Source: JAGXTF01 sp038317095 (GTDB lineage Bacteria; Bacteroidota; Bacteroidia; NS11-12g; UBA955). From it: a stretch of 64,000 nt of DNA. The position numbers and the translations under genes were made by a program. Every line of letters begins with the position of its first letter. Within the stretch, counting starts at the first letter, position 1. Below are positions 17,467 through 26,306 of this stretch, piece after piece. The stretch is taken from contig JBBQBB010000006.1 of the NCBI GenBank assembly GCA_038317095.1, positions 23,787-87,786 on the forward strand. Direction: 5' to 3'. The notes under the pieces are model-generated. The model was not told the origin of the DNA. It saw only the letters and a list, made by a program, of their open reading frames with translations, and did not search any database.

Positions 17467-18615
17467 TTATGCAACCACAGGCGTTGCATACCAGGTTTTG
17501 AGTGCAGCCACCGTTTTGTCAATTTCTTCCTGTGTGTTGTATTTGCCAAAACTAAACCGAAGCGTGGTTCTATCCGTACCTGGATATATGGCATTAATTA
17601 CATGGCTCCCAATGTTTGAACCACTACTACATGCGCTGCCTGAGCTTGCTGAAATGCCAGCAATATCCAAATTGAAAAGCAACATATTCCCGGCTTCATT
17701 TGGCGGCAAAGACACACTTAAAACGGTATATAAACAATTCCCTTCTGCATCTCCATTAAATTCCACATCTGGTATTTCTCGGCAAAGTGTTTCAATCATA
17801 TATTTTTTAATTTCACCAATATGGGCATGTTTTTTTTCCATATCGCGATAGCATATTTCCAAAGCATGTGCCAAGCCTATGATACCATATACATTCTCTG
17901 TACCGCCGCGCATTTCCCTTTCTTGGGATCCGCCAGTTATTTCTGGTTTTATACGATTTCTTTTGCTGATATAAATAAATCCAATGCCTTTGGGCCCATT
18001 AAATTTATGCGCTGCTGCCGCTAAAAAATCAACATATCCTTCACTCAAATCAAACGAATAATGCCCCATGGTTTGCACTGCATCGCAATGAAACAATGCA
18101 CCTGCTTTGTGCACAATTTCACCTACTTTTTTGATATCCATTAAATTCCCAATTTCATTATTGGCATGCATTAAACTCACCAGTGTTTTTGATCCAATAG
18201 ATTGTAACAATTCTTGTAAATGATTCAAGTCTATATGGCCTTTTTCATCCAACTTTACCAAGTGCATTTTTACCAATCCTGCCCGAGAAAGTTCTTCCAC
18301 CGTGTGCAAAACAGCATGGTGTTCTATGGCAGAGGTGATGATATTTTCTACTCCCAAGGATTTTACGCTACTTCTAATTGCCAAATTATCTGCTTCGGTT
18401 CCACCACTTGTAAAAAAGATTTCGGAGGGTTGACAATGCAACAATTTTGCAATTTTACCCCTCGATTCTTCAAGCATGCCTTTCACTTTGCGACCATGCG
18501 CGTGCGAACTACTCGGGTTACCATAAAATTCACGCATCACGTGAATCATGTTTTCCAATACTTCGCCATCCAATGGGGTGGTTGCGGCATTGTCGAGGTA
18601 TATGCGGTTATTCAT
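17467..18615 (-). CDS. iscS: Cysteine desulfurase (IscS/NifS type)
   Basis: This PLP enzyme removes sulfur from cysteine to supply Fe-S clusters and thiolated tRNAs. The 382-aa protein shows YLDNAATTPLD at the N-terminus, FTSGGTEADNLAI, the PLP lysine K204 in AAHKFNGPKG, and the catalytic-cysteine loop SSGSACSSGS near residue 325. It is full length. It is followed without gap by the PEGA gene and preceded three bases away by the agmatinase gene, so the three probably form one operon. Confidence 0.94.
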   Translation of the reverse strand: MNNRIYLDNAATTPLDGEVLENMIHVMREFYGNPSSSHAHGRKVKGMLEESRGKIAKLLHCQPSEIFFTSGGTEADNLAIRSSVKSLGVENIITSAIEHHAVLHTVEELSRAGLVKMHLVKLDEKGHIDLNHLQELLQSIGSKTLVSLMHANNEIGNLMDIKKVGEIVHKAGALFHCDAVQTMGHYSFDLSEGYVDFLAAAAHKFNGPKGIGFIYISKRNRIKPEITGGSQEREMRGGTENVYGIIGLAHALEICYRDMEKKHAHIGEIKKYMIETLCREIPDVEFNGDAEGNCLYTVLSVSLPPNEAGNMLLFNLDIAGISASSGSACSSGSNIGSHVINAIYPGTDRTTLRFSFGKYNTQEEIDKTVAALKTWYATPVVA

Positions 18616-18618
18616 GGG

Positions 18619-19533
18619 TTATATTCTGTTGTTTATTTGCAAGTAACCTAAGATTTTATAACACATTTTTGCCATCGAAAATTCAGTAATAATATCTGTT
18701 TCTCTAGGTGCAATTTCTACAATATCAAAGCCAATTACATTTTTCCTTTCGGCCAATCTGCGAAATAATTTACAGCCTTGAATCCAGCTCAATCCGCCTG
18801 GTTCTGCAGTACCCACTGCTGGTGTTACACTGGGGTCAAAGCCATCCGCGTCTATGGTAAGGTAAACATTGTCGCTTAATTTGTCTAGGCAAGCATCAAT
18901 CCATGTATCATCGTTCCACAACATATGCGCATACCATGTGTGGATGTTATTGCTGCTTTTTATCAAATCAGATTCTTCTTTGCATTGGGCTCTGATGCCA
19001 ATCTGCACCAAAGGAACATTCAAATCATGCACTCTTGCCATAACACTTGCATGCGAATATGGATTGTTGTTATAAGCCAATCTCAAATCACTGTGCGCAT
19101 CAATTTGTATCACGGATAGGTCGGGGTATTTTTCCAAATGCGCTTTTACAAAACCCAAAGTTACTGTATGCTCTGCACCCAATGAAACCACAAATTTTCC
19201 GGTATTTAACAGAGCCTTGGTTTGATTTTCAATGGCAGCAATTGCAGCTTCGTTTACAAGGTTGGTAAAATCCATTTCATCGATGGTGACTATTCCCAAA
19301 GATTTGTAAGTCTCTTGGTCTAGTTCTTCATCGTAGAATTCCACAAAATGACTGGCTTCAACTATTGCCCTCGGTCCTTTGTCAGAGCCGACAATATAAC
19401 TGCTTGTGTGTTCGTATGGAACCAATTGAATTGCCACTTTTGCGGTATCAAAGTTTGCAAGTTCAGGTTCAGGAAGCGCCAAAAATCCTTCGGCCGCCGG
19501 CAAAACATTTAATTTATTTTCTGTTTGGGTCAA
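18619..19533 (-). CDS. speB: Agmatinase / ureohydrolase
   Basis: This binuclear manganese hydrolase of the arginase family converts agmatine to putrescine and urea. The 304-aa protein has the metal motifs GAEHT, IDAHSD and TIDADGFDPS (Asp-x-Asp-x-x-x-Asp) and the substrate-side TAEPGGLSW loop, all in the expected order. The N-terminal ~35 residues are an extension. The predicted start is a TTG at 19533. The family also includes arginase, guanidinobutyrase and formiminoglutamase; GTAEPGGLSW favours the agmatinase branch. Confidence 0.88.
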   Translation of the reverse strand: MTQTENKLNVLPAAEGFLALPEPELANFDTAKVAIQLVPYEHTSSYIVGSDKGPRAIVEASHFVEFYDEELDQETYKSLGIVTIDEMDFTNLVNEAAIAAIENQTKALLNTGKFVVSLGAEHTVTLGFVKAHLEKYPDLSVIQIDAHSDLRLAYNNNPYSHASVMARVHDLNVPLVQIGIRAQCKEESDLIKSSNNIHTWYAHMLWNDDTWIDACLDKLSDNVYLTIDADGFDPSVTPAVGTAEPGGLSWIQGCKLFRRLAERKNVIGFDIVEIAPRETDIITEFSMAKMCYKILGYLQINNRI

Positions 19534-19597
19534 AATGTATTTTTGTATTTTTTAGTTATTATGGGGCTTTTATTCACAACTCATAATTCACAATTTG

Positions 19598-20158
19598 TTA
19601 TTTCACTCTTTCAACATAACTGCCGTCGCGCGTATCAATTTTAATTTTTTCGCCAATTTCTACAAACAAAGGAACCATAACCGTTCCACCCGTTTCAACT
19701 GTAGCAGATTTTAATGTGTTTGTGGCAGTATCGCCACGCAGGCCAGGTTCTGTATAAGTTATTTCCAAGACTACATGTGAAGGGGCAGAAGCGCCAATTG
19801 GGGAGTCGCCCTCGAAAGATACCATTACAATATCCCCTTCTTTCATGAATTTGGCACCATCGCCAAACATGAATTTTGAAATTGGCAATTGGTCGTAAGT
19901 TTCATTGTTCATGCACACAAAAGCATCGCCTTCTTCGTATAAATATTGCAATTCATGTACTTCAACACGCACAATTTCAATGGTTTCACCGCTTCTAAAG
20001 CGATTTTCAGCAATTTTTCCGTCTTTCACCCGGCGCATTTTGGCTTGGTAAAATGCACGCAAATTCCCAGGTGTGCGGTGCTGCCATTCTGTAAGTTGAC
20101 AAAGTTCGCCGTTGTATCGAATAAACATGCCGTTGGATATGTCTTGTGTGGTTGCCAT
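19598..20158 (-). CDS. efp: Elongation factor P, PGNLR-loop variant
   Basis: EF-P relieves ribosome stalling at polyproline. The 186-aa protein (start ATG 20158, MATTQDISNG) has the three OB/KOW-like domains and the canonical C-terminus TRDGSYVERVK. In the tip loop of domain I, where E. coli has PGKGQAF with modified Lys34, this protein has PGNLRAF. The canonical lysine is therefore Asn32 and an Arg stands at 34. No EpmA/EpmB, EarP or YmfI-type modification gene is near. A TAnnTTTG box lies 9 bases upstream of the ATG. Confidence 0.95.
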   Translation of the reverse strand: MATTQDISNGMFIRYNGELCQLTEWQHRTPGNLRAFYQAKMRRVKDGKIAENRFRSGETIEIVRVEVHELQYLYEEGDAFVCMNNETYDQLPISKFMFGDGAKFMKEGDIVMVSFEGDSPIGASAPSHVVLEITYTEPGLRGDTATNTLKSATVETGGTVMVPLFVEIGEKIKIDTRDGSYVERVK

Positions 20159-20167
20159 AAGGAAATG

Positions 20168-20175
20168 CAAAAATA
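20168..20175 (-). promoter_or_regulatory. Bacteroidota -7 box of efp (TATTTTTG)
   Basis: The minus strand reads TATTTTTG, matching TAnnTTTG, with 9 bases to the efp ATG. The location predicts a leader of only a few bases. Confidence 0.5.
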
Positions 20176-20247
20176 GCGAAAAATGGGGAATCTAAGAACT
20201 GCTTCAATACATCTGCGGCAATTCATGCGGATTTCACAAATATTGTG

Positions 20248-20255
20248 TAAGTTTG
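20248..20255 (+). promoter_or_regulatory. Candidate -7 box before the DUF3179 gene (TAAGTTTG)
   Basis: TAAGTTTG fits TAnnTTTG and lies 24 bases upstream of the ATG at 20280, giving a short leader. No clear -33 TTG at the expected 17-23-base spacing was seen. Confidence 0.35.
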
Positions 20256-20279
20256 AATATTCACATATTCCAATTTTCT

Positions 20280-21473
20280 ATGAAAAAAGTTTTTTACATT
20301 GCCATTGTCGGAATTATACTTTTTGAGGTAGCCAATGTTTATTTTATCATGCCTTTGCCAGGCAGTCAGCGTATGAATTCTGTCGGTTTTGCGTACATGC
20401 TTTCTTCCATGAAATGGATCATTCGGGCAGTTTTATACGCTATGCTCATGTTGGGTTTGGTAAAAGCCCTGCGCGGAAAATGGATTTTAGCTACGGCCAT
20501 GCTTGTTTTGGCTTCGGGTGTTACTTGGATGTTTAATTTTAAAATGACGGCATCTGCCATTTTTAAAGAGATGATACACAAAAATTTTGCGACGGTTGAA
20601 TCAAACAAGGTGGATACCAACAAGCTTGTCATTGCCGTTGAATTTAATGGAGATGCGCGGGCCTATCCCATCCAATATATTGCCTATCATCACCGTGTTT
20701 TTGATACTGTTGGGGGCAAAATTATTATGGTTACTTATTGCTCCGCTTGTCGCACAGGCCGGGTTATCGAACCCATTTTAAATGGCAAAAGAGAGGCTTT
20801 TCGTTTGGTGGGAATGGACCATTTCAACGCCATGTTTGAAGATAAAACTACCCATTCATGGTGGCGCCAAGAAAATGGCGAGGCAATAGCAGGTAAATTA
20901 AAAGGTGAAAAATTGCCTGTTTTGCCCTCCGTTCAAATGAGTCTCGCCGATTGGATTAAAATATACCCGAAAGGAAAAATATTGCAAGCAGACACAATTT
21001 TTGTGAAACGGTATAAAAACTTGGAGGGATTTGACGCAGGAACGCGCAAAAGCAGCTTAGAAGGAACTGACTCTGCCAGTTGGAATGAAAAAAGTTGGGT
21101 CATAGGAATTTTGGATGAATCTAACATTTCCTTTGGAGCAAACCATGCCCGTGCATACGATTGGAATTTATTGAAGAAAAAGCGGGTAATTGGGGATACT
21201 TTTAATAATAAAAAAATTGTGATTTGGATTTCTAAAAATGAGAAGAGTTTTTTCGCATTCTATTTACCCAGTAAAGTGGGTTCTGAAGATTCCTTTAGGA
21301 TTAATACAGACAATTCACTGCAAAACGGAGAAGCCTTTATCATTTACCCAAATGGAATGCTTGGTTGGAGACATTCGGGTAAAACGGAGCCATTAAAACC
21401 TGTAGCTGCTTATCAAGAATTTTGGCACAGTTGGCGCATCTTCCATGGAAACGCGCGTTATTTGAGAAAATAA
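20280..21473 (+). CDS. DUF3179 domain-containing membrane protein
   Basis: This is a protein of about 397 aa; the ATG at 20280 is preferred over the in-frame codon at 20253 because it begins MKKVFYIAIVG. Three N-terminal membrane helices precede a DUF3179 domain recognisable from FNGDARAYPIQYIAYHH, MVTYCSACRTGRV, GMDHFNAMFEDKTTHSWW and GILDESNISFG. DUF3179 proteins are uncharacterised; the conserved Cys-x-x-Cys in YCSACRTG suggests redox or metal chemistry (inference). It converges on the asparaginase gene with one base between them. Confidence 0.85.
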   Translation: MKKVFYIAIVGIILFEVANVYFIMPLPGSQRMNSVGFAYMLSSMKWIIRAVLYAMLMLGLVKALRGKWILATAMLVLASGVTWMFNFKMTASAIFKEMIHKNFATVESNKVDTNKLVIAVEFNGDARAYPIQYIAYHHRVFDTVGGKIIMVTYCSACRTGRVIEPILNGKREAFRLVGMDHFNAMFEDKTTHSWWRQENGEAIAGKLKGEKLPVLPSVQMSLADWIKIYPKGKILQADTIFVKRYKNLEGFDAGTRKSSLEGTDSASWNEKSWVIGILDESNISFGANHARAYDWNLLKKKRVIGDTFNNKKIVIWISKNEKSFFAFYLPSKVGSEDSFRINTDNSLQNGEAFIIYPNGMLGWRHSGKTEPLKPVAAYQEFWHSWRIFHGNARYLRK

Positions 21474-21474
21474 T

Positions 21475-22464
21475 TTATTGAAAATAATACCCAGATTCTT
21501 CTATCCGATTGCCTTTTTCTAAATCGCAAACAGCGAAGTGAAAATTCTTTTGAATTGAGTAGGCGCCGTATTCTCCATTTTTGTTCACAGCTAAAATTCC
21601 AATTTGATTGTCTTTAGACAATTCTGGCATTTTTTTCACAATTCTTTCAATTGTCATTTTGCAAGCTTCTTTAGGCGAATAACCCTGTCGCATCAATTCA
21701 ACGGTAGTATGTGCACCGCAAATGCGAATCACCATTTCCCCCAATCCGGTCGCAGTTGCCGCGCCTATTTCATTGTCTACAAACAATCCCGCGCCAATGA
21801 TAGGAGAATCGCCAACCCTGCCGCGGAGCTTATATGCTAGCCCACTGGTGGTGCAGCTGCCGCTGATGTTTTGTGCGCTGTCTATGGCAAGCATTCCAAT
21901 GGTATCATGGTTGTTCTCATTGCCTTGTTTTTCCAGTTCCTTTTGCTTGATTTTCCACTTTTTATATTCTATACTAGCTTCTGCAGAAAGTTTATATTTT
22001 TCTAGTTTAAACCCATTTTTTAAGGCAAATTCTTGGGCACCAGAGCCTACTAGCATCACATGGGGTGTTAATTCCATTATTTTTCTGGCCACAGAAACGG
22101 GATGTTTTATTCTTTCCAGAAATGCAACCGAGCCCGCTTTCCCATTTTCATCCATAATACATGCATCTAAAGTTACATGTCCAGTGCGGTCGGGCAATGC
22201 ACCAAGTCCTACGCTTAAATTGTGTGACGATTCCGTCAGATTTGCGCCTTTTTCAACCGCATCTATTGATTTTCCATTGTATTTTAAAATCTCCCAAGCT
22301 TCAGTATTGGCATCAAATCCAAATTTCCAAGTACTTATGACAAGGGGTTTTTTCGCTTCAGGCGAAACTCCCGCTTTTAAAGTTTTTAAGCTCGATAACA
22401 GTGGAATGGTGAATGCAGAAATGCGAATAAAATTTCTGCGATTTATTTTTTTTATTTGTGTCAT
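21475..22464 (-). CDS. N4-(beta-N-acetylglucosaminyl)-L-asparaginase (glycosylasparaginase)
   Basis: This Ntn-hydrolase (~329 aa) cleaves the GlcNAc-Asn bond of glycoasparagines. Autocleavage at HD-T in HDTIGMLAID would expose the nucleophilic threonine. GSCTTSGLAYKLRGRVGDS and the AGLFVDNEIGAATATGLGE loop complete the active site. I chose ATG 22464 because it yields an export signal, MTQIKKINRRNFIRISAF, whose NRRNF resembles a Tat motif; the longer open frame runs into the cytochrome gene. The start lies 13 bases after the cytochrome c stop. Confidence 0.9.
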   Translation of the reverse strand: MTQIKKINRRNFIRISAFTIPLLSSLKTLKAGVSPEAKKPLVISTWKFGFDANTEAWEILKYNGKSIDAVEKGANLTESSHNLSVGLGALPDRTGHVTLDACIMDENGKAGSVAFLERIKHPVSVARKIMELTPHVMLVGSGAQEFALKNGFKLEKYKLSAEASIEYKKWKIKQKELEKQGNENNHDTIGMLAIDSAQNISGSCTTSGLAYKLRGRVGDSPIIGAGLFVDNEIGAATATGLGEMVIRICGAHTTVELMRQGYSPKEACKMTIERIVKKMPELSKDNQIGILAVNKNGEYGAYSIQKNFHFAVCDLEKGNRIEESGYYFQ

Positions 22465-22477
22465 TTGGGAATGAAAT

Positions 22478-22885
22478 TTAATGCTTTTTACCCTCGGGCT
22501 TTTTCGCATTTTTAGGGCTTGTTCCTTTAAGGGTAATTGTAATGTAATGCGCAACATCACGCACTTGGGCATGTGTAAGTTTGTGGCTGAAAGCTGTCAT
22601 ACCTTTGGCTTTAACTCCGTGTTTTATGACATGCACTATAGAATGGTAATGGTTTCCATGAATCCAGTAGTTGTCGCAAAGATTAGGGCCAAAACTTCCC
22701 TCTCCCTTCGATCCATGGCAGCCGGAACATTTGCTTTCAAAGACAATTTTTCCCGCAGAAAGTGAAAAGGAATCTATTTTATTTGGTGCAACAATTCGTG
22801 TGGGATTTTGAAATGAAAAAATAGAAAAAAGAGCAGAACAAAAGAACAATGCTGCGAATGATCTAAAAAAGAATTTGGTTTTCAT
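22478..22885 (-). CDS. Periplasmic c-type cytochrome, CcoP/FixP-like domain
   Basis: This 135-aa protein has an N-terminal signal sequence, one haem motif CSGCH, the segment FGPNLCDNYWIHG that is typical of the cbb3-oxidase subunit III cytochrome domain, and an axial methionine in KGMTAF. It should be a soluble or membrane-tethered electron carrier. No oxidase genes are adjacent. It is probably cotranscribed with the asparaginase downstream. Confidence 0.85.
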   Translation of the reverse strand: MKTKFFFRSFAALFFCSALFSIFSFQNPTRIVAPNKIDSFSLSAGKIVFESKCSGCHGSKGEGSFGPNLCDNYWIHGNHYHSIVHVIKHGVKAKGMTAFSHKLTHAQVRDVAHYITITLKGTSPKNAKKPEGKKH

Positions 22886-22921
22886 TGTGCTAAATTATTA
22901 GAAAAACGCCATACTTCAAAA

Positions 22922-23620
22922 CTATTTTAAATATTCCAATTGTATTCCATAATGACGCATGGAATATGCGATAACATTCCGTCGGTATGAGGCAGGATAA
23001 GCGCCGATTCTCCATTTTCTGGGACTAGGGAAAATACTAGCAATACCTGCTGCTTGGTTAACACTTAGCTTTTTTGCTGAAGTGCCATAATATTGTTTTG
23101 CCGCTGCCTCAACCCCAAAAAGACCATCACCCGTTTCCGCAATGTTTAAATACACCTCCATAATTCTTTGTTTGCCCCATATAAATTCTATCAATAGGGT
23201 AAACCAAGTTTCCAAGCCTTTTCGCACCCAACTTCTACTTTCCCATAAAAATACATTTTTGGCAGTTTGTTGGCTGATCGTGCTTGCACCGCGAACTGGG
23301 CCACCTCTTTGATTGCTAGAAATTGCACTTTTTATGGCTGCAAAATCAAAGCCCGAATGGGAACCAAAATGCTGGTCTTCCCCACAAATTACAGCGAGCT
23401 GCATATTGGTAGATATTTCATCCAAACTTTTCCATTCCTTTTGGATGTGAAATTCTTTTTTTTCACTGGCCATTTTGCGCGAAAACATAGTTAAAGTCCA
23501 ACTGGGATTAACAAATTTAAAAAGCAAAACAAGAAAAAGAGATAGTGTAATAAAACCAATAACAATGCGAATAATCCAGCGGCGAACTAAAATAATCCAA
23601 GGCAATGCAAGCAATGACAT
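22922..23620 (-). CDS. mtgA: Monofunctional biosynthetic peptidoglycan transglycosylase
   Basis: This family GT51 enzyme polymerises lipid II into glycan strands. The 232-aa protein has one N-terminal TM helix, then the catalytic motif GEDQHFGSHSGFD with the first Glu. RGASTISQQTAKN and KQRIMEVYLNIAE (second Glu) follow, with GVEAAAKQYY and PSPRKW. It is full length with no transpeptidase domain. A -7 box lies four bases upstream of its ATG. Confidence 0.95.
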   Translation of the reverse strand: MSLLALPWIILVRRWIIRIVIGFITLSLFLVLLFKFVNPSWTLTMFSRKMASEKKEFHIQKEWKSLDEISTNMQLAVICGEDQHFGSHSGFDFAAIKSAISSNQRGGPVRGASTISQQTAKNVFLWESRSWVRKGLETWFTLLIEFIWGKQRIMEVYLNIAETGDGLFGVEAAAKQYYGTSAKKLSVNQAAGIASIFPSPRKWRIGAYPASYRRNVIAYSMRHYGIQLEYLK

Positions 23621-23624
23621 GCAA

Positions 23625-23632
23625 CAAATGTA
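23625..23632 (-). promoter_or_regulatory. Bacteroidota -7 box of mtgA (TACATTTG)
   Basis: The minus strand reads TACATTTG followed by four bases and the mtgA ATG. This is an exact TAnnTTTG match in a position that would give a leaderless transcript. Confidence 0.5.
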
Positions 23633-23662
23633 ACAGAAAAAAGTAAAAATAGAATATTGAAC

Positions 23663-24274
23663 TTATTTACTCAACCCTGCTTGTGAACAAAGCTGGTCGT
23701 AGGATAGTTCCCTTAATTCTCCCTCGGTGTACTTGCCTAGGGGATTTGTAGCCAACGGTTTGGTTCCGGTTACTATCAATGCAGTTTTGGGAACTACAAT
23801 CAGTCTGAATTGTATTTCAGGATTCACCTTGCCAGGGAATTTTCCAGAATTGTTCAGCACCGTAATTCCGGCTTTACCAGGGCTCACTGCTGCCGACCAA
23901 TAATCCATACTACCACCTATAGCAAAGCGAAAAATGTCTTTTGGCAGCAAGCCAATTTTTTCGTCGGGCCAAATGGTGGGCTCATAACCATAAAATTTTG
24001 CATAAACCAATACGGACGCATTTTTCAACAGTTCTTCTGAAATTGCAGGAATATCGAACTCGCAATTAAAAGTCTCTTCTCCGATAAGGTTTACGGTTTT
24101 TGACCAAATGGATTGGTTGTTAAACTCTGTATTTAACCACTCACTGCTTACAACTTGTTGTTCTTTGGCAACATTAACAGGTGTTTTTTTCTTACATGAT
24201 GATACAAATACGATAGCAATTGCTATTACAATTTTTACAAAAAAACCAAAATATGGGGTTTTCGCCTGCATCAT
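23663..24274 (-). CDS. Putative lipoprotein of unknown function
   Basis: This 203-aa protein has a signal ending in FVSSC followed by three lysines, which is a good lipobox. The remainder is a beta-rich domain of about 170 residues. I recognise no family, though the pattern (SEWLNTEFNNQSIWSKTV...) resembles small uncharacterised Bacteroidota lipoproteins. It is likely outer-membrane-anchored. It is the gene just upstream of mtgA on the same strand, 42 bases away. Confidence 0.7.
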   Translation of the reverse strand: MMQAKTPYFGFFVKIVIAIAIVFVSSCKKKTPVNVAKEQQVVSSEWLNTEFNNQSIWSKTVNLIGEETFNCEFDIPAISEELLKNASVLVYAKFYGYEPTIWPDEKIGLLPKDIFRFAIGGSMDYWSAAVSPGKAGITVLNNSGKFPGKVNPEIQFRLIVVPKTALIVTGTKPLATNPLGKYTEGELRELSYDQLCSQAGLSK

Positions 24275-24561
24275 CTGAAATTTGACTATACAAGTTTAAA
24301 TGATTTTAATCAGATTTCAAAGCGTTTCTGGCGAAACTTGCAAAAAAATGACAGTGGTTGACAATTATGTATAAAAAAGCCATAAAAAAATGACCTTAAC
24401 CCAAATGCCTAACCACGGCGGGGGTAGGGTTAGCAAATTGCCGCTTCTTGCCTTCGAGGCAAAAAGGCACGCAAATCACGATGCAATTGCAGTTGAAGTT
24501 TTTATAGAACAAGTGTTTTAGCCAATGCAATTGTAGATTTCTACGACATTCCTATTTATAC
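24275..24561. other. Intergenic region with GC-rich hairpins
   Basis: No gene is visible. Within an AT-rich background there is a GC-rich island with two inverted repeats: CTAACC (24409-24414) with GGTTAG (24428-24433), and TTGCCTTCGAGGCAA (24448-24462). Neither is followed by a T-run on the minus strand, so a simple terminator for the reductase gene is not supported. A dispersed intergenic repeat is possible. Confidence 0.4.
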
Positions 24562-25572
24562 TTATTCAAACCCTTGAATCCCATTCACCGTTGTATATTT
24601 CAATACATTGTTTTTATTGGGATAAATCCTTTTAAATGCGCTTTGAACCATTATGGTAGCCTCGTGAAAACCGCAAAGGATCAGTTTTAACTTTCCTTCG
24701 TATTGGTTGATATCTCCAACCGCATAAATACCGGGAATGTTTGTGCTGTAATCCAATGTGTTAACGTCAATCGCATTTTTTGTAATATTAAGTTCCCAAT
24801 CTGCAATGGGACCAAGCTTTGGAGACAATCCAAATAGAGGCAAGAAATAATCGGTTTCCAAAACGAAATTTGGAGAATCTGTTTTCTCTAATTCTACCGA
24901 AACCAAACTATTTCTCCCATTCAAACCCACAACTTCACTGTTGGTAATTAGGTTTATTTTACCGCCGCTTGCCAAATCCATTGCTTTTTGAACACTGTCC
25001 AAGTGACCCCTGAACTCGGTTCGCCTGTGCACCATGGTTACTTTTGCGGCAACTTCTGCTAAAAAAATAGTCCAATCTAGGGCAGAATCACCCCCACCCG
25101 CGATAACAATATTTTTGTTTCGGTACTTTTCTGGATTTTTTATGATGTAATCAATGCCATTGTCTTCATAATTGGCGATATTAGAAATCGGCGGTTTCCG
25201 GGGTTCGAAACAGCCAAGGCCACCCGCAATTGCGATGTTGGGCGCGACATGCTTTGTGCCTTTGTTTGTAGTAACTGCAAATTTACCATCCTCAAGAACT
25301 TCGATTGTTTCTGCGCGTTCGCCCATTGTAAAACCAGGTTTAAAGGGCGCAATTTGTTTTAGAAGATTTGATACCAAATCACCAGCCAGTATTTTTGGAA
25401 ACCCTGGTATGTCGTAAATGGGTTTTTTGGGATAAATTTCTGTCAATTGCCCACCTGGCTCTGCCAATACGTCTATGATATGACAATGTAACTTTAAGAG
25501 ACCCGCCTCAAATACGGTAAAAAGCCCAACAGGGCCAGCACCTATAATGATTATATCCGTTTCTATCATCAA
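24562..25572 (-). CDS. Thioredoxin-reductase-like ferredoxin/flavodoxin-NADP+ reductase
   Basis: This 336-aa FAD/NAD(P)-dependent flavoprotein is of the YumC type. It has the FAD-binding GAGPVGLFTVFEA at the N-terminus, then EPGGQLTEIYP, the NADPH-binding AGGGDSALDWTIFL, the basic HRRTEFRG that favours NADPH, and the C-terminal FAD motif YAVGDINQY. The Cys-x-x-Cys disulfide of true thioredoxin reductase is absent, which supports ferredoxin/flavodoxin reductase activity. A palindrome sits over the expected -33 region of its promoter. Confidence 0.9.
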   Translation of the reverse strand: MMIETDIIIIGAGPVGLFTVFEAGLLKLHCHIIDVLAEPGGQLTEIYPKKPIYDIPGFPKILAGDLVSNLLKQIAPFKPGFTMGERAETIEVLEDGKFAVTTNKGTKHVAPNIAIAGGLGCFEPRKPPISNIANYEDNGIDYIIKNPEKYRNKNIVIAGGGDSALDWTIFLAEVAAKVTMVHRRTEFRGHLDSVQKAMDLASGGKINLITNSEVVGLNGRNSLVSVELEKTDSPNFVLETDYFLPLFGLSPKLGPIADWELNITKNAIDVNTLDYSTNIPGIYAVGDINQYEGKLKLILCGFHEATIMVQSAFKRIYPNKNNVLKYTTVNGIQGFE

Positions 25573-25582
25573 TTTAAAATTG

Positions 25583-25615
25583 CAAATTTACCATCCAATC
25601 TTTACCCTAGGGTAA
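25583..25615 (-). promoter_or_regulatory. Promoter of the reductase gene with a perfect 14-bp palindrome at the -33 position
   Basis: On the minus strand the -7 box TAAATTTG (25583-25590) is 10 bases before the ATG. The perfect palindrome TTACCCTAGGGTAA (25602-25615) lies 11 bases further upstream, where the -33 TTG would be expected and is missing. The layout suggests a regulator-binding site for an activator or repressor. Confidence 0.45.
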
Positions 25616-25966
25616 TAAAAATCACATTCAAACTTTGTTTCATTGAACAAACGTCATAAACAGTTAAAAACAGCGAATTTTCATTCGAATGTTAAAATAC
25701 CTAAAATGGAGTAAAATTACGTCTATGGTAACATTTTTTCAAAAGCCAAGATTATGCAGCAAATTATACCTACTAAGCATTGGGCAACATACTTATGCAA
25801 CAACGAAATGGAGGAAATGAAACAAGTGCTCTACAATACCTTGATAACCTAAAGATATGCGGTTGATATAACCAGAAAGTGACCAATTCTGATAGGAATT
25901 GGATTTTTGAAAACAATAGGTTTTATTAGGCTATGTATGCAGTTAACAATGTCACTCATCTGGATA

Positions 25967-26306
25967 TTAGCTAACTTTTGCTTTACAAATAAGCTTTAAT
26001 AAGTTCTTAATTTGTTTATCTGGTATGTTATTCATTTCGCCTTTGGTATAGATAGCGAAAAGCATCACCCTAGTTTGTAAAATATTTACAAAAAACAAAC
26101 TCAGGCACCTCCAGATTTGCCTTTGTTTATTGAAGCAATTGCCAATCGTATTTTATAAATATCGTTGCCAATTGGATTGCCTTCAGTTGGGTTTTCTTCC
26201 AGTTTCGTATAGAGCTCTGCAAACTCGGTTTTTAAAGAGGGATATTTTTTAGTAGCCTTTTAGCTTCTTTTTTAAAGTTGGCTGAAAGATCAATACTATA
26301 GTTTAT
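25967..26306 (-). pseudogene. Broken RelE/ParE-type toxin gene
   Basis: Reading three minus-strand frames in turn recovers a nearly complete toxin. The first segment is INYSIDLSANFKKEAKRLLK, from 26306. After a slip in an A-run near 26247 comes KYPSLKTEFAELYTKLEENP...IYKIRLAIASINKGKSGGA. After an in-frame TGA at 26101-26103 and a second shift come RVMLFAIYTKGEMNNIPDK and IKNLLK. This order and the KIRLAIAS-KGKSGGA core are typical of RelE-superfamily mRNA interferases or ParE toxins. The start codon is now ATA. With one dead start and at least two frame changes it cannot make toxin. Confidence 0.8.

Noticed and set aside
24409..24462. Rho-independent terminator for the reductase gene
   Set aside because: The stems are good but neither is followed by a T-run on the strand in question, so termination is not supported.
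25754..25852. Short ORF MQQIIPTKHWATY... in the gap before the toxin relic
   Set aside because: A 32-codon frame with no recognisable family or conserved start; probably chance or the eroded edge of a lost gene.
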